From Gammaproteobacteria bacterium TMED78 (GTDB lineage Bacteria > Pseudomonadota > Gammaproteobacteria > Steroidobacterales > Rariloculaceae), in assembly GCA_002171615.1 (NCBI GenBank), contig NHEF01000024.1:26027-80255 (forward strand): a stretch of DNA of 54,229 nucleotides, read 5' to 3'. The notes beneath the pieces were generated by a model. It did no database searches and had not been told where the DNA came from. It saw only the letters and a program-made list of their open reading frames with translations. A program made the position numbers and the translations under genes. Positions 35,195 through 46,676 of this stretch are shown here, one piece after another. The first letter of the stretch is position 1. Each line of letters opens with the position of its first letter.

Positions 35195-37123
35195 ATGAAT
35201 GATTTTTTTAAAAATATTATATTATGGGTAGTTATCGCTGTAGTACTAGTTTCAGTTTTTCAAAGCTTCTCTGGTCCCAACCAAAGAGTTGAGACAGTTT
35301 CATATTCACAATTTTTGAATTATGTGGAAGATGGATCAGTTCAGGATGTAGTTTTTGAAGGTGAAATTATTCGTGCGACTCGAGAAGGCGTTCCATTTGT
35401 AACCTATAATCCAGAAACTGATAATACAGCATTGATTGGAACATTAGCTGAAAATAATGTTCAAATAAGGGCCACACCTCCTCAACAGCAATCTTTTCTT
35501 TTACAGTTATTTATTTCATCATTTCCTATTCTTTTGCTTATTGGAGTTTGGGTTTATTTCATGCGTCAAATGCAGGGAGGCGGTGGACGTGGCCCGATGT
35601 CTTTTGGAAAAAGTAAGGCAAGATTATTAAATGAGAATCAGGTAGATGTTTCCTTTAAAGATGTAGCGGGAATTGAGGAGGCGAAAGAAGAGGTTGAAGA
35701 AATTGTTGAATTCTTAAAAGATCCCAGAAAGTTTCAGCGCTTAGGCGGAAAAATTCCAAAAGGTGTTTTAATGGTTGGGTCGCCAGGAACTGGTAAAACA
35801 CTTTTGGCAAGAGCTATTGCTGGCGAAGCAAATGTCCCTTTTTTTACAATTTCCGGCTCTGATTTTGTAGAAATGTTTGTTGGTGTTGGTGCTTCAAGAG
35901 TTAGAGATATGTTTGAGCAGGCTAAAAAACATTCTCCTTGTATAATTTTTATAGATGAGATAGATGCTGTTGGTAGGCATAGAGGTGCTGGATTAGGTGG
36001 AGGTCATGATGAAAGAGAACAAACTCTTAATCAGTTGCTTGTTGAAATGGATGGTTTCGAGGGCAATGAAGGTGTCATAGTAATAGCAGCAACTAATCGT
36101 CCAGATGTGCTCGATCCAGCCTTGTTAAGACCTGGAAGATTTGATCGGCAAGTAGTAGTTCCTTTGCCAGATGTCAGAGGTCGTGAGCAAATTCTTAAAG
36201 TTCATATGAAAAAAGTTCCTATCTCTAAAGAAGTTAAGCCATCAATTATTGCTAGAGGTACACCAGGATTTTCTGGGGCAGATCTGGCCAATTTAGTAAA
36301 TGAAGCCGCTCTCCTTGCTGCTAGAGCAAATAGAAAAACAGTCTTAATGGACGAGTTTGATAAAGCTAAAGACAAGATCATGATGGGTACTGAAAGAAAA
36401 TCGATGGTGATGAGTGAAGATGATAAGAGACTTACGGCTTTTCACGAGTCTGGTCATGCTATTGTTGGGCTCTCTATTAAAGATCATGATCCGGTTTATA
36501 AAGTAACAATAATTCCTAGAGGACGTGCCTTGGGAGTAACTATGTTTCTTCCTGAGGAAGATAGGTACAGCTATTCAAAACAGAGACTGTTAGGCCAGAT
36601 GAAAAGTTTGTATGGCGGGAGGATTGCAGAAGAGCTAATCTATGGCCCCGAACATGTAACAACTGGTGCATCGAATGACATAGAGAGGGCTACAGATATA
36701 GCTAGAAATATGGTTACTAAATGGGGCCTATCAGCTAAATTGGGTCCATTAACTTATAGCGATGAAGATAATGAAGTTTTTCTTGGTAAGAGTGTTACAA
36801 GAAATAAACATGTTTCTGATGAAACAGCACATGCTATTGATGAAGAGATTAAATCTTTAATTGATATTTGTTATAAAGATGCTAAAAAGGTTCTTCTAGA
36901 AAAGAAAGATAAGCTTCATCTCATGGCTGATGCTTTAATGAAGTATGAGACTATAGATGAAAATCAAATTAAAGATATAATGTCAGGAAAAGATCCTAAG
37001 CCTCCTGAGGGCTGGGATGACCCTGATTTGGACTCTGACGAGGAGTCAGATAATAGGACTGATAAAAAATCAAAAAAAAATAAAAATAGTACCAATGTAG
37101 GCGGTACTGCAAGCCAGCATTAG
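35195..37123 (+). CDS. ftsH: ATP-dependent membrane protease FtsH
   Basis: Inner-membrane AAA+ zinc protease that degrades sigma-32, LpxC and unassembled membrane proteins. 642 residues: two N-terminal membrane segments ([40 protein letters not shown]) around a periplasmic domain, Walker A GSPGTGKT (usually GPPGTGKT), Walker [13 protein letters not shown], the second region of homology ending RPGRFDRQV, and the zinc motif HESGH with a downstream glutamate. ATG 35195 is preferred to TTG 35180 because [11 protein letters not shown] aligns with other FtsH N-termini. The C-terminus is acidic then lysine-rich. folP, its usual downstream neighbour, is missing. Confidence 0.98.
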   Translation: MNDFFKNIILWVVIAVVLVSVFQSFSGPNQRVETVSYSQFLNYVEDGSVQDVVFEGEIIRATREGVPFVTYNPETDNTALIGTLAENNVQIRATPPQQQSFLLQLFISSFPILLLIGVWVYFMRQMQGGGGRGPMSFGKSKARLLNENQVDVSFKDVAGIEEAKEEVEEIVEFLKDPRKFQRLGGKIPKGVLMVGSPGTGKTLLARAIAGEANVPFFTISGSDFVEMFVGVGASRVRDMFEQAKKHSPCIIFIDEIDAVGRHRGAGLGGGHDEREQTLNQLLVEMDGFEGNEGVIVIAATNRPDVLDPALLRPGRFDRQVVVPLPDVRGREQILKVHMKKVPISKEVKPSIIARGTPGFSGADLANLVNEAALLAARANRKTVLMDEFDKAKDKIMMGTERKSMVMSEDDKRLTAFHESGHAIVGLSIKDHDPVYKVTIIPRGRALGVTMFLPEEDRYSYSKQRLLGQMKSLYGGRIAEELIYGPEHVTTGASNDIERATDIARNMVTKWGLSAKLGPLTYSDEDNEVFLGKSVTRNKHVSDETAHAIDEEIKSLIDICYKDAKKVLLEKKDKLHLMADALMKYETIDENQIKDIMSGKDPKPPEGWDDPDLDSDEESDNRTDKKSKKNKNSTNVGGTASQH

Positions 37124-37165
37124 AATTATTGATATTGTTATCTTTAAAATTATTAGGTTAATATT

Positions 37166-38491
37166 TTGAATTTTTTTGGTACTGATGGAATAAGAGCTCA
37201 AGTTGGCGAGCCACCTATGACAGTTGATTTTATTTTGCGTTTAGCAAGTGCAGTTGCTCAAGTGTTGATTCCTAAGGGAGGCTCTGTTCTTATAGGGAAA
37301 GACACTAGGATTTCTGGCTATATGCTTGAATCAGCTTTAGAAGCTGGATTTGTAGCAGCCGGTATTAATGTCTATCTCACAGGACCTTTGCCTACCCCAG
37401 GAATTGCTTTTTTAACGAAAAATCTTGGAGCAAATCTAGGGATTACTATAAGCGGCTCACATAATCCATATTTTGATAATGGAATAAAATTTTTTGATAA
37501 AGATGGTGATAAATTATCACCTGATATTGAAAAAAAGATTGAGTCGTATCTTGATCAAAAGCCCCTAACGAATAGTTCCAAAGACTTAGGAACAACAACT
37601 CATTGTGGGATCGATAGAAAGAAGTATCAAGATTTTTGCAAGACTACAGTCTCTTCACACGCTCAATTTTCTAAATTTAAAGTTGTAGCTGACGCGGCTA
37701 ATGGAGCTTGCTATAAAGTGCTTCCAAGAGTAATAAGCGAATTAGGTTCTGAGGTTGTTCCTATTGGTTGCTCACCTAATGGCGTTAATATTAATGATGG
37801 TTGTGGCTCTACAAATACTGACTTACTAAGGTTGACTGTAAAGGGCGTAAAGGCTGATGTTGGAATAGCATTAGATGGTGATGGAGATAGGTTAATAATG
37901 GTCGATCATGAAGGAGCGATTGTTGATGGCGATAAGCTTTTATATATATTAGCGAAAGATCGATATGATAACGGCACGCTAAGGGGCCCAGTGGTTGGCA
38001 CCATTATGAATAATCTTGGGCTTGAAAAATCTTTAAACGATTTGGGTATCGAGTTTAATAGAGCTAACGTTGGAGATAGAAATATTCTTGAAATGCTAAA
38101 ATCTAATAAAGGTAATATAGGAGGTGAGCCATCAGGTCATTTAATTGACCTTGATAAAACTACTACTGGAGATGGCTTAGTAATTGCTCTTCAGATATTA
38201 GAAATAATGAATAAGTCTGGTTTAAGCTTGAAGGAGCTTTCTTCAAAAATTATTATATTCCCTCAGGTTTTATTAAATATAAGTATAAAGGATTCTTTTG
38301 ACCCTTTATCAAATAAAAAAATTAAGCTCAAGTTTAACCAACTCACAGAAGAGATAGGGAGTAGTGGCAGGATAGTTCTAAGGCGTTCTGGCACTCAGAA
38401 ATTAATTAGATTGATGGTTGAAGGAGATGATAGTGCTGTCATTTCTGATATTGCTAAGGATCTTGCTTTAACTATAAGAGAAAATATTTAA
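37166..38491 (+). CDS. glmM: Phosphoglucosamine mutase
   Basis: Interconverts glucosamine-6-phosphate and glucosamine-1-phosphate on the way to UDP-GlcNAc for peptidoglycan and LPS. 441 residues: FGTDGIRA start, phosphoserine loop ISGSHNP (S98; usually ISASHNP), metal loop DGDGDR, sugar-binding GGEPSGH, and phosphate-binding RRSGTQKLIRLMVEG near the end. TTG start. Its stop codon overlaps the tpiA ATG by one base. It follows ftsH directly, with no folP between. Confidence 0.97.
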   Translation: MNFFGTDGIRAQVGEPPMTVDFILRLASAVAQVLIPKGGSVLIGKDTRISGYMLESALEAGFVAAGINVYLTGPLPTPGIAFLTKNLGANLGITISGSHNPYFDNGIKFFDKDGDKLSPDIEKKIESYLDQKPLTNSSKDLGTTTHCGIDRKKYQDFCKTTVSSHAQFSKFKVVADAANGACYKVLPRVISELGSEVVPIGCSPNGVNINDGCGSTNTDLLRLTVKGVKADVGIALDGDGDRLIMVDHEGAIVDGDKLLYILAKDRYDNGTLRGPVVGTIMNNLGLEKSLNDLGIEFNRANVGDRNILEMLKSNKGNIGGEPSGHLIDLDKTTTGDGLVIALQILEIMNKSGLSLKELSSKIIIFPQVLLNISIKDSFDPLSNKKIKLKFNQLTEEIGSSGRIVLRRSGTQKLIRLMVEGDDSAVISDIAKDLALTIRENI

Positions 38492-39252
38492 TGAATAAGA
38501 AAAGAGATAATTTAATTGCTGGCAATTGGAAGATGAATGGTTCTCTTAAGCAAAATAGCTCTCTGATTACTGATATTAAAAGAACTGAAGGTCTCGATAA
38601 GGGCATTAGTGAGCTGTTGGTGTGCCCTCCTGATCCGTACTTGAGCCAGGCCAGGTCTTTACTTTCGGATGTTAATATTCATTTAGGAGCACAGAATGTT
38701 TCTAAAGAAGTTAATTCAGGTGCATTTACCGGTGAAGTGTCTGCAAAAATGTTACAAGATTTAGATTGCTCATATTGCATTATAGGGCACTCAGAGCGAA
38801 GGGCTTATCATAATGAGTCAGACGATATTATTACAGAGAAGTTTTTTAGATTATTAGAAAATAAAATTACACCTATTCTTTGTGTTGGTGAATCTCTTGA
38901 GGCTAGAGAATTTGGCAATTATGATGATTTCGTCCTCTCTCAATTAGAAAGAGTATCAAACAAGATTGGTATTGATAAATTCCTAAATACAGTAATTGCT
39001 TATGAGCCAATATGGGCTATTGGAACTGGAGTGTCTGCCTCTTCTGAGCAAGCGCAAGAAATGCATTTACTTTTAAGATCTTTCTTCTCAGATTCAATTA
39101 TTGCTGATAGTATAAGAATAATTTATGGTGGTAGCGTAAAACCAAGCAACTCAAAAGAGTTGTTCTCAATGCCTGATATTGACGGGGCTCTTATAGGTGG
39201 CGCTTCCTTAAATTCTAAAGATTTTTTAAATATATATAAAAGTTCTTTTTGA
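38491..39252 (+). CDS. tpiA: Triosephosphate isomerase
   Basis: Interconverts dihydroxyacetone phosphate and glyceraldehyde-3-phosphate. 253 residues with the catalytic lysine K14 in AGNWKMNG, histidine in IIGHSERR, the catalytic glutamate and flexible loop in AYEPIWAIGTGVSAS, and the phosphate-binding IIYGGSVKPSN and GALIGGASL. It is coupled to glmM by a one-base overlap, and secG follows 27 bases later, the conserved glmM-tpiA-secG order. Confidence 0.98.
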   Translation: MNKKRDNLIAGNWKMNGSLKQNSSLITDIKRTEGLDKGISELLVCPPDPYLSQARSLLSDVNIHLGAQNVSKEVNSGAFTGEVSAKMLQDLDCSYCIIGHSERRAYHNESDDIITEKFFRLLENKITPILCVGESLEAREFGNYDDFVLSQLERVSNKIGIDKFLNTVIAYEPIWAIGTGVSASSEQAQEMHLLLRSFFSDSIIADSIRIIYGGSVKPSNSKELFSMPDIDGALIGGASLNSKDFLNIYKSSF

Positions 39253-39279
39253 TAGTTATAACTTTTACGGAATAAAAAA

Positions 39280-39639
39280 ATGTACTTACAATCAATTATT
39301 TTTACTTTTCATATTATCCTCGCAGTGCTTATTATTGTGATTGTCCTTTTACAAAGAGGTAAGGGCTCTGATGCTGGAGCAGGATTTGGTGCAGGTGCAT
39401 CTGGAACAGTCTTTGGGTCTCGAGGTACCACCAGCTTTCTCTCAAGGACCACTGCTATTCTTGCTACTTTATTCTTTTTTACCAGTCTATCTTTAGCCTA
39501 TCTCGCAAGAGATAGAGGAGGGCCAGAGAGCATTATGGAAGATAATAGTTTGTTAGCTCCTCAACCTCTATTAGATGATTTGCCAGCCATAGAGTTTGAT
39601 GATTTACCTGATATTCCGCAGTTGCCAGAAAATTTCTGA
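39280..39639 (+). CDS. secG: Preprotein translocase subunit SecG
   Basis: Small SecYEG channel subunit that aids export. 119 residues: an N-terminal membrane segment (IIFTFHIILAVLIIVIVLLQRGKGSDAGAGFGAG), the SecG signature SGTVFGSRGTTSFLSRTTAILATLFFFTSLSLAYLA forming the second segment, then an acidic proline-rich cytoplasmic tail. It lies between tpiA and tRNA-Leu as in E. coli. Confidence 0.96.
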   Translation: MYLQSIIFTFHIILAVLIIVIVLLQRGKGSDAGAGFGAGASGTVFGSRGTTSFLSRTTAILATLFFFTSLSLAYLARDRGGPESIMEDNSLLAPQPLLDDLPAIEFDDLPDIPQLPENF

Positions 39640-39727
39640 CTTGAGAGCTTAAGTTTTATACTTTTTATCTTTAAGTTTCTTTATTTATTTATATATTACC
39701 TTTGCTTTACAGGTTTTATTTTTTAAG

Positions 39728-39812
39728 GCCGATGTGGTGGAACTGGTAGACACGCTATCTTGAGGGGGTAGTGGCTTATGCCTTGGGAGTTCGAGTCTCC
39801 CCATCGGCACCA
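39728..39812 (+). tRNA. leuU: tRNA-Leu (GAG)
   Basis: GCCGATG pairs with CATCGGC in the acceptor; CCA is encoded. The anticodon stem CTATC/GGTAG encloses the loop TTGAGGG, giving anticodon GAG. The long class II variable arm and the T arm GGGAGTTCGAGTCTCCC are intact. E. coli leuU has the same anticodon and also follows secG. A T9 tract begins immediately after CCA. Confidence 0.96.
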
Positions 39813-39893
39813 TTTTTTTTTATATTTAGTATCACACTATTCTTCAGTTTTATTGTAAAATAAACACTCCAATTTTCTTTTTTAGGGAGTCTA

Positions 39894-40250
39894 GTGTTAG
39901 TTAATTATGCACCTATCTTTATTATTCTGATTGTTTCTGGAGTAATTGGGCTCTTATTGCTTTTTTTAGGATTATTATTTGGCAAAGGAACCAAAGATTC
40001 GGCCAAGACTTCGCCCTACGAATGCGGCTTTGAGGCTTTTGAGAATACTAGAACTAAGTTTGATGTTAGATATTATTTGGTTGCAATATTATTTATCGTT
40101 TTTGATTTAGAAATAGCATTTCTTTTTCCTTGGGCCGTTTCTCTAGATCAAGTTGGTTTGTTTGGAATTATTTCTATGTCTATATTTCTCTTTATCTTAG
40201 TGGTTGGTTTTATTTACGAATGGAAGAAAGGAGCTCTTGAATGGGATTAG
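39894..40250 (+). CDS. nuoA: NADH-quinone oxidoreductase subunit A
   Basis: Membrane subunit of complex I near the quinone channel. 118 residues with three hydrophobic segments and the conserved loop [43 protein letters not shown]. The start is GTG, preceded by AGGGAG. It opens a 14-gene operon in the canonical nuoA-N order. Its 3' end overlaps nuoB by ten bases. Confidence 0.97.
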   Translation: MLVNYAPIFIILIVSGVIGLLLLFLGLLFGKGTKDSAKTSPYECGFEAFENTRTKFDVRYYLVAILFIVFDLEIAFLFPWAVSLDQVGLFGIISMSIFLFILVVGFIYEWKKGALEWD

Positions 40251-40741
40251 ATAAAAGACTGCCCGAACAGATACCAGTAGTTATGGAAAGAGGCTATGCC
40301 GTCACAAAGATTGATGACCTAATTAACTGGGCAAGAACAGGCTCTATGTGGCCTATGACTTTTGGCCTGGCTTGTTGTGCTATTGAGATGATGCATGCTG
40401 GAGCTGCAAGATATGACCTTGATAGATTTGGTGTTGTTTTTAGAGGCACCCCAAGACAATCAGATGTAATGATTGTAGCTGGAACATTATGCAATAAAAT
40501 GGCCCCTGCTTTAAGAAAAGTTTATGATCAAATGCCAGAGCCAAGGTGGGTTATTTCTATGGGATCTTGTGCTAATGGAGGAGGTTATTATCATTATTCT
40601 TATTCAGTAGTCAGAGGTTGTGATCGAATTGTTCCTGTAGATATTTATGTTCCAGGCTGTCCTCCAACTGCGGAAGCTCTTCTTTATGGCATTGTTCAGT
40701 TACAAATGAAAATAAGGAATACTAATACTATATCTCGTTAA
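40241..40741 (+). CDS. nuoB: NADH-quinone oxidoreductase subunit B
   Basis: Peripheral-arm subunit carrying iron-sulfur cluster N2, the last electron donor to quinone. 166 residues. Cluster ligands are visible: adjacent C45-C46 in GLACCAIEM, the cysteine in GSCANGG and that in [14 protein letters not shown]. It overlaps nuoA by ten bases and precedes nuoC. Confidence 0.98.
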   Translation: MGLDKRLPEQIPVVMERGYAVTKIDDLINWARTGSMWPMTFGLACCAIEMMHAGAARYDLDRFGVVFRGTPRQSDVMIVAGTLCNKMAPALRKVYDQMPEPRWVISMGSCANGGGYYHYSYSVVRGCDRIVPVDIYVPGCPPTAEALLYGIVQLQMKIRNTNTISR

Positions 40742-40749
40742 AATAATTT

Positions 40750-41433
40750 ATGCTGAAAAAATCAATAAAATCAAAAATTCTTTCTGAGTTTTCTGAGCTT
40801 CTAAGCTTGGATCATACTGGTTGTGATTCTATCTTTTTAGTTGATCCTGAGAATTTAAAAAAAACCTGTAATTTATTAAAGTCCCATAAAGATTTTAATT
40901 TTAATATGCTGATTGACATTACTGGTGTTGATTATTCTACTTACGGTGATAGTGAGTGGAAAACTGAAGACGCTACAGACTCAGGCTTTAGTAGAAGTGT
41001 TAGCTATCAAGATAGAGGAAAAGCTAATAAAAATATTTATAAGCCTATTAAAAGGTTTGCTTTAGTTTATCAGTTACTTTCATTAGACTTAAAATGTCGC
41101 ATTTCTCTAAAAACTTTTTGTAAAGATGATAATAGGCCAATGATTGATTCTATTGTTGATGTTTGGCCATCTGCTAATTGGTGTGAAAGAGAGGCTTTTG
41201 ATCTTTTTGGAATTATTTTTTCTGACCATCCAGACTTAAGAAGGTTATTGACTGACTATGGATTTATAGGCCATCCATTTAGAAAAGATTTTCCTCTCAC
41301 AGGCAATGTTGAAATGAGGTACGATCCTGAAAAAGGCAGAGTTATTTATGAGCCTGTTAGTATTGAGCCAAGAACATTAGTTCCAAGATCAATTCGTGAC
41401 GATAACCGTTATAAGCTTGATGACAAGGAATAA
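40750..41433 (+). CDS. nuoC: NADH-quinone oxidoreductase subunit C
   Basis: Peripheral-arm subunit (30 kDa type) contacting NuoD. 227 residues with the signature [47 protein letters not shown]. It is a separate gene, not fused to nuoD as in E. coli. A charged insertion lies between DYSTYGD and FALVYQLLS, as in several other proteobacterial NuoC proteins. Confidence 0.96.
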   Translation: MLKKSIKSKILSEFSELLSLDHTGCDSIFLVDPENLKKTCNLLKSHKDFNFNMLIDITGVDYSTYGDSEWKTEDATDSGFSRSVSYQDRGKANKNIYKPIKRFALVYQLLSLDLKCRISLKTFCKDDNRPMIDSIVDVWPSANWCEREAFDLFGIIFSDHPDLRRLLTDYGFIGHPFRKDFPLTGNVEMRYDPEKGRVIYEPVSIEPRTLVPRSIRDDNRYKLDDKE

Positions 41434-41438
41434 TTAAT

Positions 41439-42692
41439 ATGCCTGAGATTCAAAACTTTACACTAAACTTTGGCCCGCAACATCCTGCAGCTCATGGGGT
41501 TCTTAGATTAATACTTGAAATGAATGGAGAGGTTATTCAAAAAGCAGATCCTCATATTGGTCTGCTGCATAGAGCAACAGAAAAGTTAGCTGAGTCAAAA
41601 CCATATAACCAAACTATAGGATATATGGACAGACTTGATTATGTGTCAATGATGTGTAATGAACATGCATATGTTTTAGCAATAGAAGATTTATTAGATA
41701 TCAAGCCTCCATTAAGAGCTCAGTATATAAGAGTATTATTTGATGAAATAACAAGAATCTTGAATCACTTGATGTGGCTTGGTGCACATGGTTTAGATGT
41801 GGGCGCCATGTCAATGTTTCTTTATTGCTTTAGAGAAAGAGAGGACTTAATGGATTGTTACGAGGCTGTTTCAGGTACACGTATGCATGCAACATATTAT
41901 AGGCCTGGAGGTGTTTATAGAGATTTACCAAATGAAATGCCTAAGTATGAACTATCAAAGTTTAAGAATAAGAAAGAGCTAGATAGAATCAATCAAGCTC
42001 GCTCCGGCTCATTACTTGATTTTATAGATGACTTTGCTATGCGCTTTCCCTCCTGTGTTGATGATTACGAGACTCTTCTTACTGATAATAGAATTTGGAA
42101 GCAACGAACTGTTGATATTGCAGTAGTCTCACCTGAAAAAGCAAAAGCTCTTGGTTTTACTGGTGCTATGTTGAGGGGCTCAGGGATAGAATGGGACATA
42201 AGAAAGATTTTTCCTTACGAGGTTTATGATCTTATGGATTTTGCTATTCCAGTTGGGAGTAATGGGGATTGCTATGATCGATACTTAGTTCGTATTGAAG
42301 AAATGCGCCAGTCGAATAGAATAATTAAGCAATGTATCAAATGGCTTAGAGAAAACCCTGGTGAAGTTATGATTGATGATCATAAAATTGCTCCACCAAA
42401 GCGAATTGATATGAAAGATGATATGGAGTCATTGATACATCATTTCAAATTATTTACAGAAGGCTTTTGTGTTCCTGAGGGAGAGACTTATGTTGCTATT
42501 GAGGCACCTAAAGGTGAGTTAGGTATTCATTTGATATCTGATGGAGCTAATAAACCTTACAGGCTTAAGATAAGAGCACCTGGATTTGCCCATCTGGCCG
42601 CGATGAATGATATGGTTGAAGGACATATGCTTTCAGATGTTGTCGCTGTTATTGGGACCCAAGATATTGTTTTTGGTGAAATAGATAGATAG
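41439..42692 (+). CDS. nuoD: NADH-quinone oxidoreductase subunit D
   Basis: 49 kDa-type subunit that helps form the quinone-binding site. 417 residues with [14 protein letters not shown] at the N-terminus, [14 protein letters not shown], and [18 protein letters not shown] at the C-terminus, a highly conserved ending. It is related to hydrogenase large subunits but lacks their nickel cysteines, as expected. Five bases separate it from nuoC. Confidence 0.98.
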   Translation: MPEIQNFTLNFGPQHPAAHGVLRLILEMNGEVIQKADPHIGLLHRATEKLAESKPYNQTIGYMDRLDYVSMMCNEHAYVLAIEDLLDIKPPLRAQYIRVLFDEITRILNHLMWLGAHGLDVGAMSMFLYCFREREDLMDCYEAVSGTRMHATYYRPGGVYRDLPNEMPKYELSKFKNKKELDRINQARSGSLLDFIDDFAMRFPSCVDDYETLLTDNRIWKQRTVDIAVVSPEKAKALGFTGAMLRGSGIEWDIRKIFPYEVYDLMDFAIPVGSNGDCYDRYLVRIEEMRQSNRIIKQCIKWLRENPGEVMIDDHKIAPPKRIDMKDDMESLIHHFKLFTEGFCVPEGETYVAIEAPKGELGIHLISDGANKPYRLKIRAPGFAHLAAMNDMVEGHMLSDVVAVIGTQDIVFGEIDR

Positions 42693-42695
42693 ATT

Positions 42696-43172
42696 ATGCT
42701 TTCAAAAGACATTAGAGATTATATAGATAGTTGGGTAGCAAAGTTTCCTATTGGTAAGCAAAGGTCTGCTATCATTGCGACTCTTCATAAAGTTCAGGAT
42801 GATAATAAAGGTTTTTTGACTGTTGAGCTTATGGATGCAGTAGCTGAATATCTAAAGATTCCTTCAATTCAGGTTTATGAAGTGGCCTCTTTTTATTCTA
42901 TGTTTGAGACTAAGAAGGTAGGTCGCCATAGTGTTTCAATTTGTACAAATATTTCTTGTATGTTAAACGGATCTGATGAAATAGTAGAATATACAGAAAA
43001 AAAATTAGGGATAAAGTTAGGTGAGTCAACTGAAGATGGAAAATTTTATTTAAAAGAAGAAGAAGAGTGTTTAGCTGCTTGTTGTGGTGCTCCCATGATG
43101 ATGGTTAACCATAAGTATCATGAAAATCTTACAACTAGTAAGGTTGATGAAATATTAGATAAATTAAAGTAA
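42696..43172 (+). CDS. nuoE: NADH-quinone oxidoreductase subunit E
   Basis: Thioredoxin-like subunit with the [2Fe-2S] cluster N1a. 158 residues with cluster ligands in SICTNISCMLNG and ECLAACCGAPMMMVN. The N-terminal helical part contains VYEVASFYSMFETK. It starts three bases after the nuoD stop. Confidence 0.97.
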   Translation: MLSKDIRDYIDSWVAKFPIGKQRSAIIATLHKVQDDNKGFLTVELMDAVAEYLKIPSIQVYEVASFYSMFETKKVGRHSVSICTNISCMLNGSDEIVEYTEKKLGIKLGESTEDGKFYLKEEEECLAACCGAPMMMVNHKYHENLTTSKVDEILDKLK

Positions 43173-43175
43173 GTT

Positions 43176-44480
43176 ATGAAAAAAAATATCTCTGTTTGCA
43201 TCCCTTTGCAATATAAGGAAGAAAATACTTGGTCACTTGATCACTATCTTTCTAATGATGGATATAAAGCTTGGAGCAAGATTTTAAGTGGTGCTATTGA
43301 TAGCAATGCAATTATTGAAGAAGTAAAGAACTCAGGTCTTAGGGGTAGAGGCGGAGCTGGGTTTCCAACGGGCTTAAAGTGGAGTTTTATGCCAAAAGAA
43401 ACTTCATCACAAAATTACATTGTTTGTAATTCTGATGAAAGCGAACCTGGAACCTGCCATGATAGAGATATACTCAGATACAATCCTCATGCATTAGTAG
43501 AGGGTATAGCAATTGCTGGTTTTGCTATGGGAGCAACAATTGGTTATAACTATATTAGAGGTGAGTTTTTATCTGAGGCAATTCCAAGGTTCGAGCAAGC
43601 CTTGCAAGAAGCTTATGATAATGGGCTATTAGGAAAGAATATTAAAGGCTCAGGTATAGATTTCGATTTGTATACTTTTATTGGTGCAGGGGCCTATATT
43701 TGTGGTGAAGAGACTGCGCTATTAGAGTCTCTAGAAGGGAAGCAAGGTAAACCAAGATTTAAACCGCCATTTCCAGCAAATTATGGCTTATATGGCAAGC
43801 CAACAACAATCAACAATACTCAAAGCTTGGCATCTGTTCCATCTATAATTAATAAAGGAGCTAGTTGGTTTTCTAAAATTGGTTGTAAAGGATCTGGTGG
43901 AACAGCAATTTTTTCTGTTTCTGGACATGTCAAAGCTCCTGGTAACTATGAGCTACCTTTAGGCATACCATTCAAAGAGTTGCTTGAGCTAGCTGGAGGA
44001 ATAAGAGAGGGCCGAAAATTGAAAGCAGTTATTCCAGGCGGCTCGTCTGTTCCCGTTGTTCCGGGCGAAGTAATTATTGATATGAATTTAGATTTTGATT
44101 CTCTAAAGTCTGTAGGATCTGGATTAGGTACAGGCGCAATGATTATTATGGATGAAAAGACCTGCATGGTTAAAGTTCTTCAAAGGATAGCTCGATTTTA
44201 TCATGCTGAATCTTGTGGGCAATGTACTCCTTGTAGGGAAGGCACTGGATGGCTTTATAGAGTGCTAACTAGAATTATTGCAGGAGGAGGCTCCCTTTCA
44301 GATATAGATTTACTTGTCGATGCAGCAAATAAAATTGAGGGTCATACGATTTGTGCCCTCGGCGATGCAGCTGCATGGCCAATTCAGAGCTTCATCAAGC
44401 ACTATAGGCATGAATTTGAATATATGGTAAATAATTCTGGGCGAAGCATTGTTATTGATAGTGATCCTAAGGCAGCTTAA
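43176..44480 (+). CDS. nuoF: NADH-quinone oxidoreductase subunit F
   Basis: NADH-oxidising subunit holding FMN and cluster N3. 434 residues with the nucleotide and flavin loop [49 protein letters not shown], and the cluster ligands [13 protein letters not shown] plus a later cysteine in [13 protein letters not shown]. It begins three bases after nuoE. Confidence 0.98.
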   Translation: MKKNISVCIPLQYKEENTWSLDHYLSNDGYKAWSKILSGAIDSNAIIEEVKNSGLRGRGGAGFPTGLKWSFMPKETSSQNYIVCNSDESEPGTCHDRDILRYNPHALVEGIAIAGFAMGATIGYNYIRGEFLSEAIPRFEQALQEAYDNGLLGKNIKGSGIDFDLYTFIGAGAYICGEETALLESLEGKQGKPRFKPPFPANYGLYGKPTTINNTQSLASVPSIINKGASWFSKIGCKGSGGTAIFSVSGHVKAPGNYELPLGIPFKELLELAGGIREGRKLKAVIPGGSSVPVVPGEVIIDMNLDFDSLKSVGSGLGTGAMIIMDEKTCMVKVLQRIARFYHAESCGQCTPCREGTGWLYRVLTRIIAGGGSLSDIDLLVDAANKIEGHTICALGDAAAWPIQSFIKHYRHEFEYMVNNSGRSIVIDSDPKAA

Positions 44481-44486
44481 AAGAAA

Positions 44487-46676
44487 TTGATAAATAAAAA
44501 TAATCAAATAAAGATAGAGATAGATGGTAAAACCATTGAAGCTCCAAAGGGTCAGATGCTGATAGAGGTTTCTGATGATAATAATATTTATATCCCTAGA
44601 TTTTGCTATCATAAAAAACTATCAATAGCGGCTAATTGTCGGATGTGTTTAGTTGAGGTAGAGAATGCACCTAAACCTCTTCCTGCTTGTGCCACACCAA
44701 TTACTGATGGGATGAAAGTAAAGACAAAGTCACCTTTCGCTATGTCAGCTCAAAAAGCAACTATGGAGTTTTTATTAATCAATCATCCTCTAGATTGTCC
44801 TATTTGTGACCAAGGTGGTGAATGTGAACTTCAAGACCTTGCTATGGGCTTTGGTCAAGATTTATCAAGGTATTCAGAGAAAAAGAGAGTAGTACAAGAT
44901 AAGGATATAGGCCCACTAGTTTCAACTGATATGACTAGATGCATACATTGCACTCGTTGTGTTCGCTTTGGAGAAGAAATTACTGGTATCCAGGAGCTTG
45001 GTACGATAGGCAGAAGTGAATTTATGCAAATTGGAACCTTTATAGAAAAAAGTATAGATCACGAGCTTTCAGCAAATATCATAGATCTTTGCCCGGTTGG
45101 AGCACTAAATAACAAGCCTTATAGATATGGAGCTAGATCTTGGGAAATGAAATCAAACTTATTAATTTCTCCACATGACTGTGCTGGTTCAAATTTAAAT
45201 GCCCATGTTTTGAGAGGTGAGTTAAAAAGAATTGTCCCTTATGAAAATGAAAAAATTAATGAAACATGGATTTCAGATAGAGATAGATTTGGATTTGAGG
45301 GTATTTATTCTAATGATAGGCTTTATGAGCCCCTAATGAAAGAAGAGGGTAGTTGGTCAAATAAATCTTGGGAGCAAATACTAAATATTGTAAAAGATGA
45401 GATATCGCTCACTGCTGATAATGATGCTAATTCTTTAGGCTTTCTTGTTTCAGCAAGCTCTACACTAGAAGAAATGCATCTATTGTCTATGATAGCTAGT
45501 CATATTGACTGTAATAATATAGATTCCAGACTTAGAGTAAGAGATTTTGAGGGTCAGCATGAAGATCCTCGATGGACTGGTCTAGAATTTCCTATTGAAG
45601 AGATTGAGCAAGCTGATTCTATTTTAATTATTGGGTCTAATCTAAGAATGGAGGTGCCAATTATTGCTCATAGGGTAAGAAAGGCCGCACTAAACGGTGC
45701 AGATATATCTTCCATAAATCCATTAAATTATGAGTTTTATTTTGACCAATCAGTTGAAATCAAGTCTGAAATTAAAGATTTTTCTAAAGAGCTTGGTTTG
45801 CTTTTATTGGCGGCATCTAAGGTTTTAAGTAGAGATTTGCCTGATTCAATAACTAAGGAGTTAACAGACCTATCGTATGATGATGTTCACATGGATTTAG
45901 TAAGGAGGCTTATTGATTCTAAAGATACCATTATCTTAGGTGGTCAGTTGTTATTAAGACATCCAGATTTTTCAAATATAAGAAGACTTTTATGGTTATT
46001 ATCTGAATTTGTTGGATCTAAGATAGGTTTGCTTACTGAAGGCTCTAATTCTTCTGGTGCTGCCTTGACTGGTGTTTTACCTCATAGAAGACTTGGAGGC
46101 CACAAGAGAAAAACTACTGGTCTTGACGTGCAGTCAATGATTTTATCACCTAGAAAAGTATATATTACCTTTGCTCTAGATCCGGAATATGATGTTGCTA
46201 ATAGTGATTTGCTTAATGATGCTTTTGAGGCTTCTGATTTGGTTATATGCTTTACTTCATATGATACTCCTTATCTTCGTAAGTATGCTGACATACTCTT
46301 GCCAATTGCTACTTTTGCAGAAACTCCAGGGTCTTTTATAAATGTTGAAGGGGCTTTGCAGAGCTTTAACGCAGCAGCAAATATTGATGGTAATGCTAAG
46401 CAAGGATGGAGAGTTCTTAGAGTGTTAGCAAATTTATTAGATGTTCCTGATTCTAACTTTGATAAATTAATAGATATTAAAGATAATTTTTTAGACGCTG
46501 TTGGTGATTACAAGAATAACCCTTCTTCAATTGATACATCGTTATTTAAGCTTAATTACATAGATATAAACTATGACAAGATAAATGTTCCAATCTATTC
46601 AATAGATTCATTTGTAAGGAGATGCTCATCCTTACAGTTAACCAATATATCTTCTAGTGAGCTTGTTAACAAATGA
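44487..46676 (+). CDS. nuoG: NADH-quinone oxidoreductase subunit G
   Basis: Largest peripheral subunit, 729 residues. The N-terminal ferredoxin-like part ligates N1b (CYHKK...[10 protein letters not shown]...CATP), then [10 protein letters not shown]-type and GGECELQD segments for N5, and [13 protein letters not shown] with CPVGAL for N4. The C-terminal part resembles molybdopterin oxidoreductases without the cofactor. The extra N7 cysteines of E. coli NuoG are missing, which is common. TTG start. It overlaps nuoH by four bases. Confidence 0.97.
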   Translation: MINKNNQIKIEIDGKTIEAPKGQMLIEVSDDNNIYIPRFCYHKKLSIAANCRMCLVEVENAPKPLPACATPITDGMKVKTKSPFAMSAQKATMEFLLINHPLDCPICDQGGECELQDLAMGFGQDLSRYSEKKRVVQDKDIGPLVSTDMTRCIHCTRCVRFGEEITGIQELGTIGRSEFMQIGTFIEKSIDHELSANIIDLCPVGALNNKPYRYGARSWEMKSNLLISPHDCAGSNLNAHVLRGELKRIVPYENEKINETWISDRDRFGFEGIYSNDRLYEPLMKEEGSWSNKSWEQILNIVKDEISLTADNDANSLGFLVSASSTLEEMHLLSMIASHIDCNNIDSRLRVRDFEGQHEDPRWTGLEFPIEEIEQADSILIIGSNLRMEVPIIAHRVRKAALNGADISSINPLNYEFYFDQSVEIKSEIKDFSKELGLLLLAASKVLSRDLPDSITKELTDLSYDDVHMDLVRRLIDSKDTIILGGQLLLRHPDFSNIRRLLWLLSEFVGSKIGLLTEGSNSSGAALTGVLPHRRLGGHKRKTTGLDVQSMILSPRKVYITFALDPEYDVANSDLLNDAFEASDLVICFTSYDTPYLRKYADILLPIATFAETPGSFINVEGALQSFNAAANIDGNAKQGWRVLRVLANLLDVPDSNFDKLIDIKDNFLDAVGDYKNNPSSIDTSLFKLNYIDINYDKINVPIYSIDSFVRRCSSLQLTNISSSELVNK

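Noticed and set aside
35195-37123. FtsH Walker A GSPGTGKT in place of GPPGTGKT
   Set aside because: Still satisfies the GxxxxGK[ST] consensus and all other motifs are normal, so it is not treated as functionally unusual.
39640-39727. Looked for a tRNA or small RNA in the gap between secG and tRNA-Leu
   Set aside because: Only AT-rich sequence with weak palindromes (CTTGAGAGCTTAAG); nothing specific.
44487-46676. NuoG without N7 cluster cysteines
   Set aside because: N7 ligands are present only in some lineages; most NuoG proteins lack them.
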